A stretch of DNA of 64,000 nt from Prosopocoilus inquinatus (Eukaryota > Arthropoda > Insecta > Coleoptera > Lucanidae), in NCBI GenBank assembly GCA_036172665.1, contig CM069877.1:25445001-25509000 (forward strand). The letters run 5' to 3'. The notes beneath the pieces were generated by a model that saw nothing but the letters and a program-made list of their open reading frames with translations, was not told where the DNA came from and made no database searches. Position numbers and translations under genes: made by a program. Shown here one piece after another: positions 35,581 through 48,600 of this stretch (position 1 is the first letter of the stretch; each line of letters starts with the position of its first letter).

Positions 35581-38500
35581 AAGTCAAATAACCTGATAGA
35601 TAAGTAAGGATCGATTAGATACAGCACAGGAACAACGCTAATGCGTGTTGTTTCGTTTAAAACTATTTCCAGCTTCTGCTGCGTCCGAAAACGTCGTATC
35701 TCACATCAGAGTTACTGGAGTCGATCGAAACGTCAAATAACCTGATAGATAAGTAAGTATCAATTAGATACAGCACAGGAACAACGCTAATGCGTGTTGT
35801 TTCGTTTAAAACTATTTCTAGCTTCAGCTGCGTCCGAAAATTTCGTATCTCACATTAGAGTTACTGGAGTCAATCGAAACGCCAAATAACATGATAGATG
35901 AGTAAGGATCGATTAGATACCGCACAGGAACAACGCTAATGCGTGTTGTTTCGTTTAAAACTATTTCTAGCTTCAGCTGCGTCCGAGAAATTCGTATCTC
36001 ACATCAAAGTTACTGGAGTCCATCGAAACGCCAAATAAAATGATAGATGAGTAAGGATCGAGTAGATACATCACAGGAAAACGCTAATGCGTTTTGTTTC
36101 GTTTAAAAATATTTCCAGCTTCTGCTGCGTCCGAAAACGTCGTATCTCACATCAGAGTTACTGGAGTCCATCGAAACGTCAAATAACCTGATAGATAAGT
36201 AAGGATCGATTAGATACAGCACAGGAACAACGCTAATGCGTGTTGTTTCGTTTAAAACTATTTCCAGCTCCCGCTGCGTCCAAAAACTTAGTAGCTCACA
36301 TCAGAGTTACTAGAGTCCATCGAAACGTCAAATAACATGATAGATAAGTAAGGATCGATTAGATACAGCACAGGAACAACGCTAATGCGTGTTGTTTCGT
36401 TTAAAACTATTTCCAGCTTCAGCTGCGTCCGAGAACTTCGTATCTCACATCAAAGTTATTGGAGTCCATCGAAACGACAAATAACATGATAGATGAGTAA
36501 GGATCGATTAGATACATCACAGGAACAACGCTAATGCGTGTTGTTTCGTTTAAAACTATTTCCAACTTCTGCTGCGTCCGAAAATTTCGTATCTCACATT
36601 AGAGTTACTGGAGTCCATCGAAACGTCAAATAACATGATAGATGAGTAAGGATCGATTAGATACATCACAGGAACAACGCTAATACGTGTTACTTCATTT
36701 AAAACTATTTCCAGCTTCAGCTGCGTCCGAGAACTTCGTATCTCACATCAAAGTTACTGGAGTCCATCGAAACGCCAAATAACATAGTAGATAAGTAAGG
36801 ATCGATTAGATACATCACAGGAACAACGCTAATACGTGTTGTTTCGTTCTAAAATAATTCCAGCTTCTGCTGCGTCCGAAAACTTTGTATCTCACATCAG
36901 AGTTACCGGAGTCCATCCAAACGCCAAATAACATTATAGATGAGTAAGGATCGATTAGATACATCACAGGAACAACGCTAATGCGTGTTGTTTCGTTTAA
37001 AACTATTTCCAGTTTCTGCTGCGTCCGAAAACTTCATATCTCACATCTGAGTTACTGTTGTCCGTTGAAACGTCAAATAACATGATAGATGAGTAAGGAT
37101 CGATTAGATACATCACAGGAACAACGCTAATGCGTTTTGTTTCGTGTAAAACTATTTCTAGCTTCTGCTGCGTCCGAAAATTTCGTATCTCACATTAGAG
37201 TTACTGGAGTCCATCGAAACGTCAAATAACATGATAGATGAGTAAGGATCGATTAGATACATCACAGGAACAACGCTAATACGTGTTGTTTCGTTCAAAA
37301 CTATTTCCAGCTTCTGCTGCGTCCGAAAACTTTGTATCTAACATCAGAGTTACCGGAGTCCATCGAAACGCCAAATAACATGATAGATGAGTAAGGATCG
37401 ATTAGATACATCACAGGAACAACGCTAATGCGTGTTGTTTCATTTAAAACTATTTCCAGCTTCTGCTGCGTCCGAGAACATCGTATCTCACATCAGAGTT
37501 ACTGGAGTCCATCGAAACGTCAAATAACCTGATAGATGAGTAAGGAACGATTAGATACAGCACAGGAACAACGCTAATGCGTGTTGTTTCGTTTAAAACT
37601 ATTTCTAGCTTCAGCTGCGTCCGAGAACTTCGTATCTCACATCAAAGTTACTGGAGTCCATCGAAACGCCAAATAACATAGTAGATAAGTAAGGATCGAT
37701 TAGATACATCACAGGAACAACGCTAATACGTGCTGTTTCGTTCAAAACTATTTCCAGCTTCTACTGCGTCTGAGAACTTCGTATCTCACATCAGCGTTAC
37801 TGGAGTCCGTTGAAACGTCAAATAACATAATAGATAAGTAAGGATCGATTAGATACATCACAGGAACAACGCTAATACGTGTTGTTTCGTTCAAAACTAT
37901 TTCCAGCTTCTGCTGAGTCCGAGAACTTCGTATCTCACATCAGAGTTACTGGAGTCCGTTGAAACGCCAAATAACATGATAGATGAGTGAGGATCGATTA
38001 GATACATCACAGGAACAACGCTAATACGTGTTGTTTCGTTCAAAACTATTTCCAGCTTCTGCTGCGTCCGAAAACTTTGTATCTCACATCAGAGTTACCG
38101 GAGTCCATCCAAACGTCAAATAACATGATAGATGAGTAAGGATCGATTAGATACATCACAGGAACAACGCTAATGCGTGTTGTTTCATTTAAAACTATTT
38201 CCAGCTTCTGCTGCGTCCGAGAACATCGTATCTCACATCAGAGTTACTGGAGTCCATCGAAACGTCAAATAACCTGATAGATGAGTAAGGAACGATTAGA
38301 TACAGCACAGGAACAACGCTAATGCGTGTTGTTTCGTTTAAAACTATTTCCAGCTTCAGCTGCGTCCGAGAACTTCGTATCTCACATCAAAGTTATTGGA
38401 GTCCATCGAAACGTCAAATAACATGATAGATGAGTAAGGATCGATTAGATACATCACAGGAACAACGCTAATGCGTGTTGTTTCGTTTAAAACTATTTCC

Positions 38501-38739
38501 AACTTCTGCTGCGTCCGAAAATTTCGTATCTCACATTAGAGTTACTGGAGTCCATCGAAACGTCAAATAACATGATAGATGAGTAAGGATCGATTAGATA
38601 CATCACAGGAACAACGCTAATGCGTGTTGTTTCATTTAAAACTATTTCCAGCTCCCGCTGCGTCCAAAAACTTCGTATCTCACATCAGAGTTACTGGAGT
38701 CCATCGAAACGCCAAATAACATAGTAGATAAGTAAGGAT

Positions 38740-41598
38740 CGATTAGATACATCACAGGAACAACGCTAATACGTGTTGTTTCGTTCTAAACTATTTCCAG
38801 CTTCTGCTGAGTCCGAAAACTTTGTATCTCACATCAGAGTTACCGGAGTCCATCCAAACGCCAAATAACATTATAGATGAGTAAGGATCGATTAGATACA
38901 TCACAGGAACAACGCTAATGCGTGTTGTTTCGTTTAAAACTATTTCCAGTTTCTGCTGCGTCCGAAAACTTCATATCTCACATCTGAGTTACTGTTGTCC
39001 GTTGAAACGTCAAATAACATGATAGATGGGTAAGGATCGATTAGATACATCACAGGAACAACGCTAATGCGTTTTGTTTCGTTTAAAACTATTTCTAGCT
39101 TCTGCTGCGTCCGAAAATTTCGTATCTCACATTAGAGTTACTGGAGTCCATCGAAACGTCAAATAACATGATAGATGAGTAAGGATCGATTAGATACATC
39201 ACAGGAACAACGCTAATACATGTTGTTTCGTTCAAAACTAGTTCCAGCTTCTGCTGCGTCCGAAAACTTTGTATCTAACATCAGAGATACCGGAGTCCAT
39301 CGAAACGTCAAATAACATGATAGATGAGTAAGGATCGATTACATACATCACAGGAACAACGCTAATGCGTGTTGTTTCATTTAAAACTATTTCCAGCTTC
39401 TGCTGCGTCCGAGAACATCGTATCTCACATCAGAGTTACTGGAGTCCATCGAAACGTCAAATAACCTGATAGATAAGTAAGGATCGATTAGATACAGCAC
39501 AGGAACAACGCTAATGCGTGTTGTTTCGTTTAAAACTATTTCTAGCTTCAGCTGCGTCCGAGAACTTCGTATCTCACATCAAAGTTACTGGAGTCCATCG
39601 AAACGCCAAATAACATGATAGATGAGTAAGTATCGATTAGATACATCACAGGAACAACGCTAATGCGTGTTGTTTCGTTTAAAACTATTTCCAGCTTCAG
39701 CTGCGTCCGAGAACTTCGTATCTCACATCAAAGTTACTGGAGTCCATCGAAACGCCAAATAACATGATAGATGAGTAAGTATCGATTAGATACATCACAG
39801 GAACAACGCTAATGCGTGTTGTTTCGTTCAAAACTATTTCCAGCCCCTGTTGAGTTCGAGAACTTCGTATCTCACATCAGCGTTACTGGAGTCCGTTGAG
39901 ACGTCAAGTAACATAGTAGATAAGTAAGGATCGACTAGTTATATTACAGGAATAACGCTAATACGTGCTGTTTCGTTCAAAACTATTTCCAGCTTCTGCT
40001 GCGTCTGAGAACTTCGTATCTCACATCAGCGTTACTTGAGTCCGTTGAAACGTCAAATAACATAATAGATAAGTAAGGATCGATTAGATACATCACAGGA
40101 ACAACGCCAATACGTGTTGTTTCGTTCAAAACTATTTCCAGCTTCTGCTGAGTCCGAGAACTTCGTATCTCACATCAGAGTTACTGGAGTCCGTTGAAAC
40201 GCCAAATAACATGATAGACGAGTGAGGATCGATTAGATACATCACAGGAACAACGCTAATACGTGTTGTTTCGTTCAAAACTATTTCCAGCTTCTGCTGC
40301 GTCCGAAAACTTTGTATCTCACATCAGAGTTACCGGAGTCCATCCAAACGTCAAATAACATGATAGATGAGTAAGGATCGATTAGATACATCACAGGAAC
40401 AACGCTAATGCGTGTTGTTTCATTTAAAACTATTTCCAGCTCCCGCTGCGTCCAAAAACTTCGTATCTCACATCAGAGTTACTAGAGTCCATCGAAACGT
40501 AAATTAACATGATAGATAAGTAAGGATCGATTAGATACAGCACAGGAACAACGCTAATGCGTGTTGTTTCGTTTAAAACTATTTCCAGCTTCAGCTGCGT
40601 CCGAGAACTTCGTATCTCACATCAAAGTTATTGGAGTCCATCGAAACGCCAAATAACATGATAGATGAGTAAGGATCGATTAGATACATCACAGGAACAA
40701 CGCTAATGCGTGTTGTTTCGTTTAAAACTATTTCTAGCTTCAGCTGCGTCCGAGAACTTCGTATCTCACATCAAAGTTACTGGAGTCCATCGAAACGCCA
40801 AATAACATGATAGATGAGTAAGGATCGGGTAGATACATCACAGGAACAACGCTAATGCGTTTTGTTTCGTTTAAAACTATTTCCAGCTTCTGCTGCGTCC
40901 GAAAATTTCGTATCTCACATTAGAGTTACTGGAGTCCATCGAAACGTCAAATAACATGATAGATGAGTGAGGATCGATTAGATACATCACAGGAACAACG
41001 CTAATACGTGTTATTTCATTTAAAACTATTTCCAGCTTCAGCTGCGTCCGAGAACTTCGTATCTCACATCAAAGTTACTGGAGTCCATCGAAACGCCAAA
41101 TAACATGATAGATGAGTAAGGATCCAGTAGATACATCACAGGAACAACGCTAATGCGTTTTGTTTCATTTAAAACTATTTCCAGCTTCTGCTGCGTCCGA
41201 AAATTTCGTATCTCACATTAGAGTTACTGGAGTCCATCGAAACGTCAAATAACATGATAGATGAGTATGAATCGATTAGATACATCACAGGAACAACGCT
41301 AATACGTGTTATTTCATTTAAAACTATTTCCAGCTTCAGCTGCTTCCGAGAACTTCGTATCTCACATCAAAGTTACTGGAGTCCATCGAAACGCCAAATA
41401 ACATAGTAGATAAGTAAGGATCGATTAGATACATCACAGGAACAACGCTAATACGTGTTGTTTCGTTCAAAACTATTTCCAGCTTCTGCTGCGTCCGAAA
41501 ACTTTGTATCTAACATCAGAGTTACCGGAGTCCATCCAAACGTCAAATAACATGATAGATGAGTAAGGATCGATTAGATACATCACAGGAACAACGCT
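38740..41598. repeat. 2.86-kb block, first copy of a pair 22044 bp apart
   Basis: The following markers match at a constant 22044-bp offset: CGTTCTAAACT near 38783/60827, AATACATGTTG at 39218/61262 (ACATG), CCCCTGTTGAGTTCG at 39844/61888, CGTAAATTAAC at 40498/62542, GGATCCAG near 41120/63164 and GAGTATGAATC at 41265/63309. The offset is 148 x 149 minus 8. Differences are sparse, such as ACTTGAGTCC near 40035 and CGCCAATACG near 40107. Both limits are approximate. Confidence 0.83.
39893..40041. repeat. Divergent monomer with SpeI-type site, copy 1
   Basis: This is the most diverged monomer type seen: CCGTTGAGACGTCAAGTAAC, GATCGACTAGTTATATTAC and AGGAATAACGC replace the usual CGAAACGTCAAATAAC, GATCGATTAGATACATC and AGGAACAACGC. 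It follows a monomer half reading CAGCCCCTGTTGAGTTCGAG. It is still exactly 149 bp. Copies occur at 53448 and 61937. Confidence 0.88.
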
Positions 41599-42009
41599 AA
41601 TACGTGTTGTTTCGTTCAAAACTATTTCCAGCTTCTGCTGCGTCCGAAAACTTTGTATCTCACATCAGAGTTACCGGAGTCAATCCAAACGTCAAATAAC
41701 ATGATAGATGAGTATGGATCGATTAGATACAGCACAGGAACAACGCTAATGCGTGTTGTTTCGTTTAAAACTATTTCCAGCTTCAGCTGCGTCCGAGAAC
41801 TTCATATCTCACATCAAAGTTACTGGAGTCCATCGAAACGCCAAATAACATGATAGATGAGTAAGGATAGATTAGATACATCACAGGAACAACGCTAATG
41901 CGTGTTGTTTCGTTTAAAACTATCTCTAGCTTCAGCTGCGTCCGAGAACTTCGTATCTCACATCAAAGTTACTGGAGTCCATCGAAACGCCAAATAACAT
42001 GATAGATGA
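40967..42009. repeat. 1043-bp (7-monomer) unit, copy 1
   Basis: Unit phase is taken from GTGAGGATCG at 40967, 42010 and 43053. GGATCCAG recurs at 41120, 42163 and 43206, and GTATGAATC at 41265, 42308 and 43351, each 1043 bp apart (exactly 7 x 149). Copies 1 and 3 are nearly identical, including the stretch from 41653 to 41853 that happens to lack stops; that short frame is a by-product. Confidence 0.88.
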
Positions 42010-43052
42010 GTGAGGATCGATTAGATACATCACAGGAACAACGCTAATACGTGTTATTTCATTTAAAACTATTTCCAGCTTCAGCTGCGTCCGAGAACTT
42101 CGTATCTCACATCAAAGTTACTGGAGTCCATCGAAACGCCAAATAACATGATAGATGAGTAAGGATCCAGTAGATACATCACAGGAACAACGCTAATGCG
42201 TTTTGTTTCATTTAAAACTATTTCCAGCTTCTGCTGCGTCCGAAAATTTCGTATCTCACATTAGAGTTACTGGAGTCCATCGAAACGTCAAATAACATGA
42301 TAGATGAGTATGAATCGATTAGATACATCACAGGAACAACGCTAATACGTGTTATTTCATTTAAAACTATTTCCAGCTTCAGCTGCTTCCGAGAACTTCG
42401 TATCTCACATCAAAGTTACTGGAGTCCATCGAAACGCCAAATAACATAGTAGATAAGTAAGGATCGATTAGATACATCACAGGAACAACGCTAATACGTG
42501 TTGTTTCGTTCAAAACTATTTCCAGCTTCTGCTGCGTCCGAAAACTTTGTATCTAACATCAGAGTTACCGGAGTCCATCCAAACGTCAAATAACATGATA
42601 GATGAGTAAGGATCGATTAGATACATCACAGGAACAACGCTAATACGTGTTGTTTCGTTCAAAACTATTTCCAGCTTCTGCTGCGTCCGAAAACTTCATA
42701 TCTCACATCTGAGTTACTGTTGTCCGTTGAAACGTCAAATAACATGATAGATGGGTAAGGATCGATTAGATACATCACAGGAACAACGCTAATGCGTTTT
42801 GTTTCGTTTAAAACTATTTCTAGCTTCTGCTGCGTCCGAAAATTTCGTATCTCACATTAGAGTTACTGGAGTCCATCGAAACGTCAAATAACATGATAGA
42901 TGAGTAAGGATCGATTAGATACATCACAGGAACAACGCTAATGCGTGTTGTTTCGTTTAAAACTATCTCTAGCTTCAGCTGCGTCCGAGAACTTCGTATC
43001 TCACATCAAAGTTACTGGAGTCCATCGAAACGCCAAATAACATGATAGATGA
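42010..43052. repeat. 1043-bp unit, copy 2, with a converted tract
   Basis: Follows copies 1 and 3 through GGATCCAG, GTATGAATC and CTTTGTATCTAACATC. Between about 42676 and 42936 it instead carries CTTCATATCTCACATCTG, CTGTTGTCCGTTG and GATGGGTAAGG, which belong to the locus near 38951-39211. It then returns to the common sequence (ACTATCTCTAGC near 42960). Confidence 0.86.
42676..42936. repeat. Putative gene-conversion tract from near 38951-39211
   Basis: The linked variants CACATCTGAG, TACTGTTGTCCGTTG and ATAGATGGGTAAGG occur here and at 38951-39211, offset exactly 3725 bp = 25 x 149 (GATGGGTAAGG at about 42750 and 39025). GATGGGTAAGG was seen nowhere else. Flanks on both sides follow the 1043-bp unit, so the tract looks pasted into copy 2. 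The limits are bracketed by variant sites and uncertain by about 20 bp on the left and more on the right. Confidence 0.78.
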
Positions 43053-44095
43053 GTGAGGATCGATTAGATACATCACAGGAACAACGCTAATACGTGTTAT
43101 TTCATTTAAAACTATTTCCAGCTTCAGCTGCGTCCGAGAACTTCGTATCTCACATCAAAGTTACTGGAGTCCATCGAAACGCCAAATAACATGATAGATG
43201 AGTAAGGATCCAGTAGATACATCACAGGAACAACGCTAATGCGTTTTGTTTCATTTAAAACTATTTCCAGCTTCTGCTGCGTCCGAAAATTTCGTATCTC
43301 ACATTAGAGTTACTGGAGTCCATCGAAACGTCAAATAACATGATAGATGAGTATGAATCGATTAGATACATCACAGGAACAACGCTAATACGTGTTATTT
43401 CATTTAAAACTATTTCCAGCTTCAGCTGCTTCCGAGAACTTCGTATCTCACATCAAAGTTACTGGAGTCCATCGAAACGCCAAATAACATAGTAGATAAG
43501 TAAGGATCGATTAGATACATCACAGGAACAACGCTAATACGTGTTGTTTCGTTCAAAACTATTTCCAGCTTCTGCTGCGTCCGAAAACTTTGTATCTAAC
43601 ATCAGAGTTACCGGAGTCCATCCAAACGTCAAATAACATGATAGATGAGTAAGGATCGATTAGATACATCACAGGAACAACGCTAATACGTGTTGTTTCG
43701 TTCAAAACTATTTCCAGCTTCTGCTGCGTCCGAAAACTTTGTATCTCACATCAGAGTTACCGGAGTCAATCCAAACGTCAAATAACATGATAGATGAGTA
43801 TGGATCGATTAGATACAGCACAGGAACAACGCTAATGCGTGTTGTTTCGTTTAAAACTATTTCCAGCTTCAGCTGCGACCGAGAACTTCATATCTCACAT
43901 CAAAGTTACTGGAGTCCATCGAAACGCCAAATAACATGATAGATGAGTAAGGATAGATTAGATACATCACAGGAACAACGCTAATGCGTGTTGTTTCGTT
44001 TAAAACTATCTCTAGCTTCAGCTGCGTCCGAGAACTTCGTATCTCACATCAAAGTTACTGGAGTCCATCGAAACGCCAAATAACATGATAGATGA
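43053..44095. repeat. 1043-bp unit, copy 3
   Basis: Matches copy 1 at an offset of 2086 bp with rare substitutions, such as GCGACCGAG near 43875 for GCGTCCGAG. The next GGATCCAG, at 44547, is 1341 bp on (9 x 149), so the regular 7-monomer spacing ends here with two additional monomers. Confidence 0.86.
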
Positions 44096-44931
44096 GTAAG
44101 GATCGGGTAGATACATCACAGGAACAACGCTAATGCGTTTTGTTTCGTTTAAAACTATTTCCAGCTTCTGCTGCGTCCGAAAATTTCGTATCTCACATTA
44201 GAGTTACTGGAGTCCATCGAAACGTCAAATAACATGATAGATGAGTAAGGATCGATTAGATACATCACAGGAACAACGCTAATACGTGTTATTTCATTTA
44301 AAACTATTTCCAGCTTCAGCTGCGTCCGAGAACTTCGTATCTCACATCAAAGTTACTGGAGTCCATCGAAACGTCAAATAACATGATAGATGAGTAAGGA
44401 TCGATTAGATACATCACAGGAACAACGCTAATACGTGTTATTTCATTTAAAACTATTTCCAGCTTCAGCTGCGTCCGAGAACTTCGTATCTCACATCAAA
44501 GTTACTGGAGTCCATCGAAACGCCAAATAACATGATAGATGAGTAAGGATCCAGTAGATACATCACAGGAACAACGCTAATGCGTTTTGTTTCGTTTAAA
44601 ACTATTTCCAGCTTCTGCTGCGTCCGAAAATTTCGTATCTCACATTAGAGTTACTGGAGTCCATCGAAACGTCAAATAACATGATAGATGAGTAAGGATC
44701 GATTAGATACATCACAGGAACAACGCTAATACGTGTTATTTCATTTAAAACTATTTCCAGGTTTAGCTGCGTCCGAGAACTTCGTATCTCACATCAAAGT
44801 TACTGGAGTCCATCGAAACGCCAAATAACATAGTAGATAAGTAAAGATCGATTAGATACATCACAGGAACAACGCTAATACGTGTTGTTTCGTTCAAAAC
44901 TATTTCCAGCTTCTGCTGCGTCCGAAAACTT

Positions 44932-47070
44932 TGTATCTAACATCAGAGTTACCGGAGTCCATCCAAACGTCAAATAACATGATAGATGAGTAAGGATCGA
45001 TTAGATACATCACAGGAACAACGCTAATGCGTGTTGTTTCATTTAAAACTATTTCCAGCTTCTGCTGAGTCCGAGAACTTCGTATCTCACATCAGAGTTA
45101 CTGGAGTCCATCGAAACGTCACATAACCTGATAGATAAGTAAGGATCGGGTAGATACATCACAGGAACAACGCTAATGCGTTTTGTTTCGTTTAAAACTA
45201 TTTCCAGCTTCTGCTGCGTCCGAAAATTTCGTATCTCACATTAGAGTTACTGGAGTCCATCGAAACGCCAAATAACATGATAGATGAGTAAGGATCGATT
45301 AGATACATCACAGGAACAACGCTAGTGCGTGTTGTTTCGTTTAAAACTATTTCCAGCTTCTGCTGCGTCCGAAAATTTCGTATCTCACATTAGAGTTACT
45401 GGAGTCCATCGAAACGTCAAATAACATGATAGATGAGTAAGGATCGATTAGATACATCACAGGAACAACGCTAATACGTGTTATTTCATTTAAAACTATT
45501 TCCAGCTTCAGCTGCGTCCGAGAACTTCGTATCTCACATCAAAGTTACTGGAGTCCATCGAAACGCCAAATAACAGTAGATAAGTAAGGATCGATTAGAT
45601 ACATCACAGGAACAACGCTAATACGTGTTGTTTCGTTCAAAAATATTTCCAGCTTCTGCTGCGTCCGAAAACTTTGTATCTAACATCAGAGTTACCGGAG
45701 TCCATCCAAACGTCAAATAACATGATAGATGAGTAAGGATCGATTAGATACATCACAGGAACAACGCTAATGCGTGTTGTTTCATTTAAAACTATTTCCA
45801 GCTCCCGCTGCGTCCAAAGACTTCGTATATCACATCAGAGTTATTAGAGTCCATCGAAACGTCAAATAACACGATAGATAAGTAAGGATCGATTAGATAC
45901 AGCACAGGAACAACGCTAATGCGTGTTATTTCGTTTAAAACTATTTCCAGCTTCAGCTGCGTCCGAGAATTTCGTATCTCACATCAAAGTTACTGGCGTC
46001 CATCGAAACGCCAAATAACATGATAGATGAGTAAGGATCGATTAGATACATCACAGGAACAACGCTAATGCGTGTTGTTTCGTTTAAAACTATTTCTAGC
46101 TTCAGCTGCGTCCGAGAACTTCGTATCTCACATCAAAGTTACTGGAGTCCATCGAAACGCCAAACAACATGATAGATGAGTAAGGATCGAGTAGATACAT
46201 CACAGGAACAACGCTAATGCGTTTTGTTTCGTTTAAAACTATTTCCAGCTTCTGCTGCGTCCGAAAATTTCGTATCTCACATTAGAGTTACTGGAGTCCA
46301 TCGAAACGTCAAATAACATGATAGATGAGTATGGATCGATTAGATACATCACAGGAACAACGCTAATACGTGTTATTTCATTTAAAACTATTTCCAGCTT
46401 CAGCTGCTTCCGAGAACTTCGTATCTCACATCAAAGTTACTGGAGTCCATCGAAACGCCAAATAACATAGTAGATAAGTAAGGATCGATTAGATACATCA
46501 CAGGAACAACGCTAATACGTGTTGTTTCGTTCAAAACTATTTCCAGCTTCTGCTGCGTCCGAAAACTTTGTATCTAACATCAGAGTTACCGGAGTCCATC
46601 CAAACGTCAAATAACATGATAGATGAGTAAGGATCGATTAGATACATCACAGGAACAACGCTAATGCGTGTTGTTTCATTTAAAACTATTTCCAGCTTCT
46701 GCTGAGTCCGAGAACTTCGTATCTCACATCAGAGTTACTGGAGTCCGTTGAAACGCCAAATAACATGATAGATGAGTGAGGATCGATTAGATACATCACA
46801 GGAACAACGCTAATACGTGTTGTTTCGTTCAAAACTATTTCCAGCTTCTGCTGCGTCCGAAAACTTTGTATCTCACATCAGAGTTACCGGAGTCAATCCA
46901 AACGTCAAATAACATGATAGATGAGTATGGATCGATTAGATACATCACAGGAACAACGCTAATGCGTGTTGTTTCATTTAAAACTATTTCCAGCTCCCGC
47001 TGCGTCCAAAAACTTCGTATATCACATCAGAGTTACTAGAGTCCATCGAAACGTCAAATAACATGATAGA
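44932..47070. repeat. Block repeated about 13.4-13.55 kb downstream, first copy
   Basis: TTGTATCTAACATC and the 2-bp-deleted TAACAGTAGATAAG occur at 44931/58484 and 45571/59124 (offset 13553). CGCCAAACAACATG occurs near 46161/59565 (offset 13404). The 149-bp change in offset shows one monomer present here and missing downstream, just after the TAACAGTAG monomer. The match ends near 47070/60474. Confidence 0.8.
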
Positions 47071-48600
47071 TAAGTAAGGATCGATTAGATACAGCACAGG
47101 AACAACGCCAATGCGTGTTGTTTCGTTTAAAACTATTTCCAGCTTCAGCTGCGTCCGAGAACTTCATATCTCACATCAAAGTTACTGGAGTCCATCGAAA
47201 CGCCAAATAACATGATAGATGAGTAAGGATAGATTAGATACATCACAGGAACAACGCTAATGCGTGTTGTTTCGTTTAAAACTATCTCTAGCTTCAGCTG
47301 CGTCCGAGAACTTCGTATCTCACATCAAAGTTACTGGAGTCCATCGAAACGCCAAATAACATGATAGATGAGTAAGGATCGGGTAGATACATCACAGGAA
47401 CAACGCTAATGCGTTTTTTTTCGTTTAAAACTATTTCCAGCTTCTGCTGCGTCCGAAAATTTCGTATCTCACATTAGAGTTACTGGAGTCCATCGAAACG
47501 TCAAATAACATGATAGATGAGTAAGGATCGATTAGATACATCACAGGAACAATGCTAATACGTGTTATTTCATTTAAAACTATTTCCAGCTTCAGCTGCG
47601 TCCGAGAACTTCGTATCTCACATCAAAGTTACTGGAGTCCATCGAAACGCCAAATAACATGATAGATGAGTAAGGATCCAGTAGATACATCACAGGAACA
47701 ACGCTAATGCGTTTTGTTTCGTTTAAAACTATTTCCAGCTTCTGCTGCGTCCGAAAATTTCGTATCTCACATTAGAGTTACTGGAGTCCATCGAAACGTC
47801 AAATAACATGATAGATGAGTAAGGATCGATTAGATACACCACAGGAACAACGCTAATACGTGTTATTTAATTTAAAACAATTTCCAGCTTCAGCTGCGTC
47901 CGAGAACTTCGCATTTCACATCAAAGTTACTGGAGTCCATCGAAACGCCAAATAACATAGTAGATAAGTAAGGATCGATTAGATACATCACAGGAACAAC
48001 GCTAATGAGTGTTGTTTCATTTAAAACTATTTCCAGCTTCTGCTGCGTCGGAGAACATCGTATCTCACATCAGAGTAACTAGAGTCCATCGAAACGCCAA
48101 ATAACATGATAGATGAGTAAGGATCGATTAGAAACATCACAGGAACAACGCTAATGCGTGTTGTTTCGTTCAAAACTATTTCCAGCTTCTGCTGCGTCCG
48201 AGAACTTCGTATCTCACATCAAAGTTACTGGAGTCCATCGAAACGCCAAATAACATGATAGATGAGTAAGGATCGATTACATACATCACAGGAAAAACGC
48301 TAATACGTGTTGTTTCGTTCAAAACTATTTCCAGCTTCTGCTGCGTCTGAGAACTTCGTATCTCACATCAGCGTTACTGGAGTCCGTTGAAACGTCAAAT
48401 AACATGATAGATGAGTAAGGATCGATTACATACATCACAGGAACAACGCTAATACGTGTTGTTTCGTTTAAAACTATTTCCAGCTTCTGCTGCGTCCGAA
48501 AACGTCGTATCTCACATCAGAGTTACTGGAGTCCATCGAAACGTCAAATAACCTGATAGATAAGTAAGGATCGATTAGATACAGCACAGGAACAACGCTA

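Larger units (their letters stand above)
23999..36239. repeat. Satellite domain II
   Basis: The 149-bp period continues but the domain I monomer order is lost. Typical variants are CCATGGAAACG, CCATTGAAACG, GAGAAATTCG, CGTGAAATAACATG, GGAGTACATCG, ATACCGCACAGG and CCAAATAAAATG. The stretch 23999-28060 is irregular, a mixture of short runs of related monomers without a clean repeat unit. A 3-bp loss (ACGTGTTTCG) occurs at about 26033. From 28060 on, duplications of 1935 and 4553 bp dominate. The right limit is set where CAAAGTTATTGGAGTCC and similar domain III variants first appear, and is approximate. Confidence 0.75.

Noticed and set aside
41653..41853. 66-codon open frame starting at TTG
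   Set aside because: It lies wholly within satellite monomers, starts at a non-ATG codon, has no recognisable domain, and is open only because local variants remove stops. Its twin at 43739 reflects the 2086-bp repeat, not conservation of a protein.
43739..43939. Second copy of the 66-codon frame, one residue different
   Set aside because: Same argument; it is copy 3 of the 1043-bp satellite unit. The middle unit lacks the frame because of the converted tract at 42676.
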